Assembly (NCBI RefSeq): GCF_023111095.1 | Contig: NZ_JALGYW010000019.1 | Coordinates: 18,053 to 82,052 of the forward strand | DNA from: Maribellus sp. YY47 | GTDB lineage: Bacteria; Bacteroidota; Bacteroidia; Bacteroidales; Prolixibacteraceae | Length of the DNA: 64,000 nucleotides | Reading direction: 5' to 3' | Part shown: one piece after another, positions 16,803 through 24,878 of the stretch | How the letters are laid out: every line of letters begins with the position of its first letter | Position numbering within the stretch: position 1 is the stretch's first letter | Position numbers and translations under genes: made by a program | The notes under the pieces: model-generated | The model's input: the letters and a program-made list of their open reading frames with translations, nothing else | What the model was told of the DNA's origin: nothing | Databases searched by the model: none

Positions 16803-19085
16803 TACGCCGGCATCGTATCCTACATCCAAGCCGTTTGTCATACCGTTGTTGAACCTGATTTTTGCCACCCGGCTTTTGTCTTCCTGCCTGGCTGTTAACT
16901 CCACTCCCGACCAGGCGGAATTACCACTTTTTATGCCAAGTGAGGGCTGTGCAGTTTGCATGGCTTGCGTAAAATCAAGCGAAGTAACATCGGTATTTGC
17001 TTTTACCATAAAAGCCTGACCGGATTGTGCGTAGTAAGCTGCATCGCTCTTGCCAACTATGGTATATGCATCGTTCCCATCTTCCCATACGTAAACAACG
17101 GCATAACTCGGATCGAGATTGGAGGTATTTACTGTTATAAAATTATTGGTAGCATCGGCATTTTCATTAATAAATATCGCTGAAGGAAAAGGATTCCCTA
17201 CACAGTTCCAGCCATAATTGCCGGTGCGGGAAACTGTAGGACTTACGGTGCCACTTGCCAAAGTGCCGGTGTACCTGACTACTCCGTCGGCATTGGTGCG
17301 AAGGGAAAAACCTTTTCCTGCAGTTAAACTTCCGCCTTCGGCATCGGTAAAAAATTCATTCCAGTCATTGCTGGGTTCATCGTAATCCATCATTCCGCGG
17401 GAATCTCCATTGGCCGGAATATTGGCGTTGGATAATAGAAAACTAAAGATTTCTCCTCCGGGAGCCGGGGAGGATACCAGGTGCCAGGCATTGCCTGTTA
17501 AATACTGCTCAACCGTTACCGTCCCGTTTACCGTCAGGTTTTCCTGACCTAATAATGAGCCGGTAGAACTACTGCTGCTCTGTATTGTTAGGTCATTGCA
17601 TACTCCTGAAGATGACAATGTGGGATAATTCGTTAGCCCGGCAGGGATGGTTACATTATAATCGGAAGTAGGAACTATATTTCCATCCCAGTTACCCGCA
17701 GTGTGCCAGTCGGTACCTTCCGATCCGTCCCAGGTCAATTCTGCGGATGAAGTAGTAAACGTCACCTCGTCACCATAGCTGGTTCCTGCAGGATTTGTTG
17801 CATATGCTCGTAAATAATATTGGGTATTAGATATCAGACCCGATATAGTTGAAGAAAAAGAACCAGTGGTAGTTGCAGCACCTTCATTTGTTTTGCTGTC
17901 ACTAATTGTTGGAGTACCTGTGGTATTCCAGCACATTCCAATTGCTGTCGGGTCCGGATTTCCAAGATTAGTTATTGTTCCATTACCAATGGCTGAAGTA
18001 ATACCAATACTTAAAACCGCCTGGGTGCTTACTGTAGCAGCTTGCGGCGAGGTGATAAAACTGACCTCATCGCCATAAACGGTACCTGCGGAGTTGGTGG
18101 CATAGGCACGAACATAGTACAGCGTATTGGGTGTTAAAGATGTCATGGGTGCGGTAAAAGCACCGGTAGACGAGGCTGCTCCGTTATCAACAGCACCATC
18201 TCCCGTTGTTGGTGTGCCACTGGTATTCCAGCAAACACCATGGGCTGTTGGACTGGGAACCCCCAACGAGGTGATGTTTCCATTACCTGTTGCTGTGGTG
18301 GTTGAAATACCTGAAACCGCTTGCGTGGTTACCGTGGCGGCTTGTGGCAAAGTGGTAAAACTGTTAACAGAACCATAGCTGGTTCCTGCATAATTTATTG
18401 CATAAGCTCTGAAATAATAAGTCGTTCCCGGCAATAATGAACTTACCGTCTGGCTAAAACTACCAGTACCACCTGTAGAATACGCAACTTTAGTCACTCC
18501 CGACTCGCCAATAGCGGGGGTGGCATCGGTGGACGCATACGTTACACCCCGCTCGCTTACATCAGCCCCGCCATCAGCAGTAATATCACCCCCCAGAGTG
18601 GCCGAGGTGGCGGTAATGCTTGTGGCAGAAAAAGTGGTTACAGTGGGAACAGAAGGTGTATATATAACTACCTGAACAAGAGAAACTGGAGGATTATGAG
18701 TTCCTTGCTCAGCAGCCCATGAAGTCACTAAATGAGGCGATGTTCTTTGTGTAAAAAAATCAATACTGGAGGATTCATCGTTAAAGAAATATACACCATC
18801 GTTATCACTTATATTATCGTCGATATTCCACCAATAAGCACCGTCATATTCATCGGCATATATATAATAATTTGCCGTTTCATGCTTCCAATATTCCCAA
18901 TTAGGATTCAATCCGGTTGTTCCAGATTGCTTCACATATACACCATTTGCATCAATAGGGAAAATGATATTCGAAACCATTAAATATTGCGGGGTTTGCC
19001 CCCAGCACATTCCACTCGTTAGCAGTAATAGCCACATAAAGGCCACAGCGTAACTCCACTTTGGGAAGTAGTATTTTTTCATCAT
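16236..19085 (-). CDS. T9SS-exported protein with FN3-like repeats
   Basis: About 950 residues; start chosen at MMKKYYFPKWS, which gives a signal peptide ending CWGQ. Residues ~140-450 hold three related FN3-like modules, with the shared patterns TSATLGGDITADGG, CWNTSGTPT and LTPNTLYYVRAYATNSAGT. Next comes a beta-helix-like part (WDGSEGTDWHTAGNWDGN), the domain AWHLVSSPAPGGEIFSF, and a C-terminal T9SS type A sorting tail (LYLVRISDSKRNEVLKVPV). Such tails direct export through the outer membrane and surface attachment. The last ~190 codons are nearly identical to those of the 20619-24449 gene. It is followed after 27 bp by the 70-residue peptide. Confidence 0.85.
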   Translation of the reverse strand: MMKKYYFPKWSYAVAFMWLLLLTSGMCWGQTPQYLMVSNIIFPIDANGVYVKQSGTTGLNPNWEYWKHETANYYIYADEYDGAYWWNIDDNISDNDGVYFFNDESSSIDFFTQRTSPHLVTSWAAEQGTHNPPVSLVQVVIYTPSVPTVTTFSATSITATSATLGGDITADGGADVSERGVTYASTDATPAIGESGVTKVAYSTGGTGSFSQTVSSLLPGTTYYFRAYAINYAGTSYGSVNSFTTLPQAATVTTQAVSGISTTTATGNGNITSLGVPSPTAHGVCWNTSGTPTTGDGAVDNGAASSTGAFTAPMTSLTPNTLYYVRAYATNSAGTVYGDEVSFITSPQAATVSTQAVLSIGITSAIGNGTITNLGNPDPTAIGMCWNTTGTPTISDSKTNEGAATTTGSFSSTISGLISNTQYYLRAYATNPAGTSYGDEVTFTTSSAELTWDGSEGTDWHTAGNWDGNIVPTSDYNVTIPAGLTNYPTLSSSGVCNDLTIQSSSSSTGSLLGQENLTVNGTVTVEQYLTGNAWHLVSSPAPGGEIFSFLLSNANIPANGDSRGMMDYDEPSNDWNEFFTDAEGGSLTAGKGFSLRTNADGVVRYTGTLASGTVSPTVSRTGNYGWNCVGNPFPSAIFINENADATNNFITVNTSNLDPSYAVVYVWEDGNDAYTIVGKSDAAYYAQSGQAFMVKANTDVTSLDFTQAMQTAQPSLGIKSGNSAWSGVELTARQEDKSRVAKIRFNNGMTNGLDVGYDAGVFKTGFDIYTRLLEDNGVDFGLQCLPETGMEEVEIQVGIDAATSGEISLSLKSENLPSGVVAVLNDKATGMSFPFNREEAVYTTTIDGAQGYGRFTLTFSSTTAVDDMLSGEPHFKAWYSSGSIYISGELDGTGEATVYDINGRKLAIHKLSSGVRNRIAAPAGANSLYLVRISDSKRNEVLKVPVTGR

Positions 19086-19445
19086 CAATATTTTTAAATT
19101 ACACATTCATTTTAAATACACCAATACGAATTTCGCCACCCTGGAACACAGCCGTTATGTATTTCTTCGAATACAGTATGCTGGTATTTCATTGCTTCAC
19201 CTTGTTCTATAAGCAATATGGAATTGTTTAAAAGTTGCAGTATGATTCTTTCGATATCAATTGCCGTTTTTTCTCTTTATTGTCGATCCAAAAATTTTGT
19301 TTCCCTCTTGACCCACCAACCTGCATTTCTTTCAACTGGCTTATAGTTGTTGCAAAATCACCTTTCTGCAAAGGACCCGATACCCGTAAAAGGGCCAGTC
19401 TCAAATTGTTGATTTTCGAACGTATAACGCCGGAAGCCCAATAGG

Positions 19446-19543
19446 CCGGGTGACGGAAATGGCCGCAAGATCTGATGCGGTAGCTAACAGGTAAGGATCG
19501 CCCGAAGTTCCAGAACCCTGACCGCAAAAGTCGACATTCCTGA
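19446..19543 (-). pseudogene. Remnant of a GLUG-repeat cargo gene
   Basis: Read on the minus strand, this segment encodes GQGSGTSGDPYLLATASDLA followed by AIS. That is the standard entry motif of GLUG-repeat surface proteins; compare NGTSSNPYEIANLENLLWLS in the neighbouring 1276-residue protein. The frame is lost after ~30 residues. It suggests a further cargo gene once stood here. Confidence 0.55.
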
Positions 19544-19811
19544 AATAATCAACATGATTCAAAAACGATGGGGTGTTTCATAATTTCGTATGTAATGGTT
19601 TATTATTGATCGTAGATTCACAACATTGAGCATTCTTATATCGTTGATTTAACGGGTTAAGTAGTTTCAAAGATAAAATAATTATGTTTTATTTAAGATA
19701 TGTCCCAAAAGATATTTACAAACATATTTTGCGTAAAACAAATTGTACTGTTGTGAAGAAAAATCTAAACGATTACCGCAGAGTTCTTTCTACATCGTCG
19801 GCTCCGGTCTT

Positions 19812-19860
19812 TTTATTCTTTTGATTTTTGAGGCTTATCTGGCCTGACAAAAGAAAACTG
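19812..19860 (-). pseudogene. Possible scrap of a ruvC 3' end
   Basis: On the minus strand it reads PDKPQKSKE-stop-K, matching LNKPQKSKEYKNW of the intact RuvC C-terminus, with similar flanking bases (GATTTTTGAGG against GATTTCTGAGG on the plus strand). The match covers only ~50 bp and contains a stop. No amidase or EamA sequence was found next to it. Confidence 0.45.
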
Positions 19861-20228
19861 CCAGTTGACAACCAGCATTTCAATATGTTTTTTTATTTCA
19901 TCATATCCCTCGCGGACATGTGGCTGGTAACGCAAGCAATATCGACTGCCACTCCTTCGAATTGAGTATCAGAAATATTCCGACTGCTTTTATGCGCATA
20001 CTCTCGCAACTTCATACACTTCTTTTTTATCGCCTGAGTAAATGCCGGCCAGTCTGCATTCGTCCTGAATCACCATGCATCATTTATTAACTTTCTTCGC
20101 CGGACGAGATACGGGCCTGAACTTGTTCAAATCGAAATATCAAACCCCATTGTAATTGTCAGTTTTCTAGGCGGTTTTAACGAAAACAGAGTGCATGTGC
20201 CTTTTTGCTGACTCACCCTGATCCCGGG

Positions 20229-20278
20229 CACTCTCCCTCTTCTCCTTCTCTGTGCGCAGAGAGGGAGAAGAGAGAGTG
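20229..20278. repeat. Large imperfect inverted repeat
   Basis: CACTCTC and TCTTCTCC and TCTCTG in the left arm pair with CAGAGA, GGAGAAGA and GAGAGTG in the right arm around a TGCG loop, with a 2-nt bulge and one mismatch. No T-run follows on either strand, so a terminator is unlikely. It could be an element end or a structured RNA. Confidence 0.7.
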
Positions 20279-20374
20279 ATAACTGCTATAAAACCAACCT
20301 ATTTTCATATAACACAGGTTAACTTTTAACAACTTCATAAAAAAAAGAAAACAGGAAAACACATCTTTCTAATG

Positions 20375-21185
20375 CTCTTCTAAAAACCACCGGGCCATGG
20401 TGTCGGAGCTGAAGGTGATGTCGCCTGCGATTCTTTTGGACTTAAGACGATCAACATGGAAGCTGCAGTTACCGCCGCATACTTCCCTGCCTTTTTTAAT
20501 GCTTCCTTTCTTGTTATATCCTGGTTAAGGTCTCTTTCTGAATGATTTTGGGTTGCTTTATTTTTCATATTGCTTGTTTCTTTATTTGCCAATTCATCTT
20601 TTTTATCCTCCCTCTCTGCTACCAGCCAGTTACCGGCACTTTCAATACTTCGTTCCGCTTCGAATCACTGATTCGCACCAGGTAAAGGCTGTTTGCTTCG
20701 GCGGGTGCTGCTATCCGGTTTCTTACACCGCTACTCAACTTGTGAATGGCCAGCTTTCTTCCGTTTATATCATAAACCGTGGCTTCTCCTGTTCCATCCA
20801 TCTCTCCCGAAATATAAATGGATCCACTGCTGTACCAGGCCTTAAAATGAGGCTCTCCCGACAGCATATCATCCACTGCCGTGGTACTTGAAAACGTGAG
20901 CGTAAAGCGTCCGTAACCCTGTGCACCATCAATGGTAGTGGTATAAACAGCTTCTTCGCTGTTAAAAGGAAAACTCATTCCGGTTGCCTTGTCATTTAAT
21001 ACCGCAACAACTCCCGATGGAAGGTTCTCCGATTTTAAACTCAGGTTGATTTCTCCGCTGGTCGCAGCATCGATTCCTACCTGGATTTCAACTTCCTCCA
21101 TCCCTGTTTCAGGAAGACATTGCAGTCCAAAATCAACTCCGTTATCTTCCAGTAACCGGGTGTAAATATCAAAACCGGTTTTAAA
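20375..21185. repeat. 811-bp direct repeat, copy B
   Basis: The partner of 15992-16802. It carries the second copy of the 70-residue peptide gene and the 3' end of the 1276-residue T9SS gene. Differences are scattered single bases, and the peptide itself is unchanged. Confidence 0.93.
20380..20592 (-). CDS. Putative RiPP-like precursor peptide, copy B
   Basis: Encodes the same 70 residues as copy A with no amino-acid difference, again 27 bp after the stop of a T9SS cargo gene. Unlike copy A, no kinase-like or nucleotidyltransferase gene follows; degenerate sequence does. If the peptide is modified, the enzymes would have to act in trans from the 13.6-15.9 kb genes. Identical protein despite flanking substitutions hints at recent duplication, gene conversion or selection. 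Confidence 0.65.
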   Translation of the reverse strand: MANKETSNMKNKATQNHSERDLNQDITRKEALKKAGKYAAVTAASMLIVLSPKESQATSPSAPTPWPGGF

Positions 21186-24100
21186 GATTCCTGCATCGTA
21201 GCCAACATCGAGTCCTTCCGTCATATCATCATTAAACTTTAAACGGGTACTACGGGCTGTCTCCGCCATCGTTGCTGTCAACTTTAGTTCAGGACATGGT
21301 AACTTTCCGCTTTTAAAAACTGCGGCAGGTTGATTTGTTTGCATAGCCGGGGTAAACCGGATTTGTGCTGCATCAGTTTTTGCTTTGACAAAAAATCCCT
21401 GGCCAACTTGCCCATAAAACGCTGCATCTTCAATCGCAATAATTGAATACGAGCTGGTTGTTTCCTCCCATACATAAATAGCGGTATAACTCGGGTCAAG
21501 ATTAGCTGCGTTCAAATCAATAAAGTTATTGTCGCCATCAGCTGCGTCGTTTATAAATATTGAAGATGGGTAGGGATTGCCCACACAGTTCCAGCCGTAA
21601 TCATCGGTACGACCTACAGATGTGATTATCGTATCGGCAGATAATGTCCCTGTAAATTTAACAGTCCCGTCAGTATCGGTACGCAAAGAAAACCCCTTGC
21701 CTGCAGTTAAATTCCCAGACTGGTCATTAGTAAAAAAGCTATTCCATCCGTTTACCGTTTCATCATAATCCATCATACCACGGTAAATACTGTTAGTGGG
21801 GACGTTTGTGTTGTATGATAGAAAATCAGAAATCGCTCCACCCGGAGTCGGCGAAGATACCATGTGCCAGGCATTGCCGGTAAAGTAACGTTCAACTGTT
21901 GCCTGAATCCCCGGAGTTCTGTTAATGAGTTGCCCGGTACCCGTAGCGTCCGACTTAATAACCAGCCCTGCAAAATCGGCATAATTGATTAATTTGCCAA
22001 CAACGGTTAGCCCAGCGAGTGGTTTTATGGTCAGGCAGGCATCTGTTTCCACAATAAGGCTGTCAACGGTTATTACAGTGCTAATCTCGGGACTATTGGT
22101 GGCAGTTGCGATAATTATTGTATCAGAAGGAACAAGGTTCTCGCTCCAGTTTAGTGCCGTTTCCCATTCAGCAGAACTGTTCCCCAGCCAAATATTCCCG
22201 GGATTAAAATCCTGCCAACGCAAAAACGGGTAGCCATTATTATCTGTTCCGTTTAGTGCCCACAGATTATTGCCGACAGCAAAATTCCAGCCTGCACTAA
22301 TATAGGTTCCGGCCGTTTGCATTTCGGAAGTTGTTTTACCTGTTCCGGCTTTACTTGTTGCTTGCCCCGATGTCTCAGTATCCCAAAAGCAGCCGTTAAC
22401 ACTTGCCGAATTATAATCAGCAGCGAAACCGCCAAAACTGTTTGCCGAACTACTTACAGAGCCGGTACTGTAACAATTTGTAACAGTAGCGCCTGAGACA
22501 TCAATTGCGCCGGCGAATCCACCAAGATAAGTTATAGAAGAAGTACTTGCGTTTTTAGAGACATTTCCTACACTATAACAATTCGATACTTTACCACCCT
22601 GAATTCTACCGATTAAACCACCAGAATACGAAGTGCCTATAACTGTAACATCACTGTAACAATTTTTCATTGTACCATAAGCAAACCATCCGGCTAATCC
22701 ACCGGTATAGGATTGAACTCCTGTTACCGTGCCCGTACAATAACAATTTTCAATACTTGCATAACTATTGTATGCTTTTCCAACAAGAACACCAGCATAC
22801 TTACCCGTTACTGCAGCATTGGTTACCCCAACGTTTTGAATTTTAGCTGCACCTATTTCTCCCCAAAGACCACTGTAATCTGTAGATGGACGATTAATAT
22901 AAAGTCCGTTTATTATATGAAATTGGCCATTGTAATGCCCGGTAAACTTGGTAACCGAGTTCCCTATTGGCGCGAAACCTAAGCCTTCGTTTAATATTGA
23001 AGTCGCTGAAGCATCTATATCTGCTGTCTGGATATAGTATTTATCCCATTCGTTACTATTTTCAGATAGCCATAACAGGTTTTCCAGGTTGGCAATTTCA
23101 TAAGGATTTGAAGAAGTTCCATTACCAGCAGAAGGAGCAATTGCCTCTATCATAAAAAAAGATACTTCATTCCCATATGTTGTCCCATTGGAACTGGTTG
23201 CGTATGTTCTGACATAATATACAGTATTAGCCGACAGACCTGTTAAATCAGAAGAAAAATTGCCAGTGGAAGGAGTACCTTCTTCGGTGTAGTAATCACT
23301 TAATGTTGGTGTGCCGGTTGTATTCCAGCAAATACCGTGTTGTGTGGGAGCCGGAGTACCCAAAGTATAAATTGTGCCATTACAGGTGGCAGTAAGAGTA
23401 GATGCAGAGATGCTGGTTATTGAATCTGTTGATAAAGCTAATTCTGCATCATTTGTATAGCCTTGCCATGAAAGAAAAGGATAACCCCCATTTTCGGAAG
23501 AGTTAAGCCCCCATAAATCATCGTCGCCATTTTCTGATTCACCCATAAGATCCCATCCGGCTCCAAGATAAAGAGATGCTACCTGCATTTCTGCCGTTGT
23601 TTTTCCGGTACCTCCTCCGAAACTGGTTTCCTGGCCTGAAGTTTCTGTATCCCAAAAACAATTATTAATGGTAGTTGCAACAGTGTAGGCTACTAAACCT
23701 CCAACATAAGTAATTCCTCCGGTTACCAGGCCGGTACTATAGCAATTGGTTACAGTGGCAGAGTGAGTGCCCCCTATGAGACCACCCAGGTTTTGGGTTC
23801 CTCCTGAACGCGTTCCGGTAACACTGGCATTACTGTAACAATTCGACATCGTAGATGATGCGGACAAATATCCCACCAGACCTCCAATATTTCCATAATA
23901 GCTTCCGCTTGAAATACTCCCGGAAGAAAAGCAATTACTGATTGCAGTGCTGAGATTTGTCCTTCCAACCAATGCCCCCGCTAACTCATCAGCTGCAATT
24001 GAAACATCTTTTAAACCCAAATTTATAATCGTAGCCCCTTCCGTATAAGCAAATAATCCAACGCCATCAACACGTGGTCTGTTTATATAAAGTCCGCTTA

Positions 24101-24449
24101 CAGTGTGCCCGTTGCCATTATAAGTACCAGTAAAAGGAGTCTTGGTGTAGTAATCAGTATATGATCCAATTAGTGGCCAGCCTTGAGATGCGTGCCAGGT
24201 AGTTATTGCCGGATCTGCATCTGCAAAATCAATATCAGCGGTTTGGATATAATACTTATTCCATTCGTCGGGATTTTGACTTATCCAATACAAATTTTCC
24301 CATGTGGATATTTCATAGGCTGTAACTTCACTAAGCCCGTCACCCACAGATGGCGCAACGGCAGTTTGTGCCCCTATTTGCTGAACAAAAAAGACACCTA
24401 CTACCAACAAAAACAGTTTTAAAAAACCTAGAGAGAGAATTTTATACAT
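20619..24449 (-). CDS. T9SS-exported GLUG-repeat protein
   Basis: 1276 residues with a signal peptide (MYKILSLGFLKLFLLVVGVF, ending IGAQ). Two blocks of GLUG-type repeats (~45-330 and ~440-690) show motifs such as GGLVGYLSASSTMSNCYSNA, GGLIGRIQGGKVSNCYSVG and CFWDTETSGQ. They are separated by one FN3-like module (GICWNTTGTPTLSDYYTEEG). A beta-helix-like linker, the AWHMVSSPTPGGAISDF domain and a T9SS type A tail (LYLVRISDSKRNEVLKVPV) complete it. Likely a surface adhesin or matrix protein. From the AWH domain onward it is homologous to the 956-residue neighbour, and its last ~190 codons are almost identical to it. Confidence 0.88.
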   Translation of the reverse strand: MYKILSLGFLKLFLLVVGVFFVQQIGAQTAVAPSVGDGLSEVTAYEISTWENLYWISQNPDEWNKYYIQTADIDFADADPAITTWHASQGWPLIGSYTDYYTKTPFTGTYNGNGHTVSGLYINRPRVDGVGLFAYTEGATIINLGLKDVSIAADELAGALVGRTNLSTAISNCFSSGSISSGSYYGNIGGLVGYLSASSTMSNCYSNASVTGTRSGGTQNLGGLIGGTHSATVTNCYSTGLVTGGITYVGGLVAYTVATTINNCFWDTETSGQETSFGGGTGKTTAEMQVASLYLGAGWDLMGESENGDDDLWGLNSSENGGYPFLSWQGYTNDAELALSTDSITSISASTLTATCNGTIYTLGTPAPTQHGICWNTTGTPTLSDYYTEEGTPSTGNFSSDLTGLSANTVYYVRTYATSSNGTTYGNEVSFFMIEAIAPSAGNGTSSNPYEIANLENLLWLSENSNEWDKYYIQTADIDASATSILNEGLGFAPIGNSVTKFTGHYNGQFHIINGLYINRPSTDYSGLWGEIGAAKIQNVGVTNAAVTGKYAGVLVGKAYNSYASIENCYCTGTVTGVQSYTGGLAGWFAYGTMKNCYSDVTVIGTSYSGGLIGRIQGGKVSNCYSVGNVSKNASTSSITYLGGFAGAIDVSGATVTNCYSTGSVSSSANSFGGFAADYNSASVNGCFWDTETSGQATSKAGTGKTTSEMQTAGTYISAGWNFAVGNNLWALNGTDNNGYPFLRWQDFNPGNIWLGNSSAEWETALNWSENLVPSDTIIIATATNSPEISTVITVDSLIVETDACLTIKPLAGLTVVGKLINYADFAGLVIKSDATGTGQLINRTPGIQATVERYFTGNAWHMVSSPTPGGAISDFLSYNTNVPTNSIYRGMMDYDETVNGWNSFFTNDQSGNLTAGKGFSLRTDTDGTVKFTGTLSADTIITSVGRTDDYGWNCVGNPYPSSIFINDAADGDNNFIDLNAANLDPSYTAIYVWEETTSSYSIIAIEDAAFYGQVGQGFFVKAKTDAAQIRFTPAMQTNQPAAVFKSGKLPCPELKLTATMAETARSTRLKFNDDMTEGLDVGYDAGIFKTGFDIYTRLLEDNGVDFGLQCLPETGMEEVEIQVGIDAATSGEINLSLKSENLPSGVVAVLNDKATGMSFPFNSEEAVYTTTIDGAQGYGRFTLTFSSTTAVDDMLSGEPHFKAWYSSGSIYISGEMDGTGEATVYDINGRKLAIHKLSSGVRNRIAAPAEANSLYLVRISDSKRNEVLKVPVTGW

Positions 24450-24878
24450 CTTAATTGAGTTTGTTAATTTAAGGTAGATAAAGCTATCACGAAAGTTGCA
24501 TTACCATTGAATTTATAGCGGGACAAAAGCGGGACACCCCCTACTGAAGCACATATCAAGCGCTTACACGTGTCATCACCCTGAAAAAGTAAGTCTTACA
24601 ACTATTTTTCTTTTATGCTTTAATCAAATTCGGGGAAATAAAAACTAAACAGACTTCATTTAAGAATAGAACAAAATTTCAAATTCGTAGGATTTAAGTT
24701 ACAGCGCTTAAAAAAAAAGAATTATTCCCGGGTACGATTTTCCCATGTCATTTATCAAAAAAATTTAGCTATTTAATCCCAAGATAAATGCTGCTCAAAA
24801 AAAGCTATCATAATATTTTAATTACTTTTGAAATTCAGGACAAATACAGAATTTGATAACGCGTTTATAACCGCTAAT
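24450..24878. other. Intergenic region upstream of the 7TM regulator
   Basis: AT-rich, divergent spacer between the GLUG protein gene and the regulator. TACTTTTG at 24823-24830 fits the Bacteroidota -7 consensus TAnnTTTG, but no matching TTTG -33 box lies at normal distance. The short GCGGGACA word occurs twice near 24520-24537. Nothing else is evident. Confidence 0.35.

Larger units (their letters stand above)
19107..20374. other. 1.27-kb degenerate spacer between the two T9SS genes
   Basis: No intact gene is visible. The spacer holds a scrap of a GLUG-type gene (~19446-19543), a ruvC-tail-like scrap (~19812-19860) and a large inverted repeat (20229-20278). The remainder is AT-rich and without recognisable coding sequence. 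A 99-residue frame at 19228-19527 crosses the GLUG scrap in another phase and is not credible as a gene. Confidence 0.7.

Noticed and set aside
19228-19527. 99-codon minus-strand frame in the spacer
   Set aside because: It overlaps the GLUG scrap in a different phase; the meaningful motif is in the other frame, so this one is chance.
24828-24878. Upstream TTG start for the 7TM regulator
   Set aside because: The TTG lies in a TACTTTTG promoter-like element, and the added residues have no family support; ATG at 24879 is preferred.
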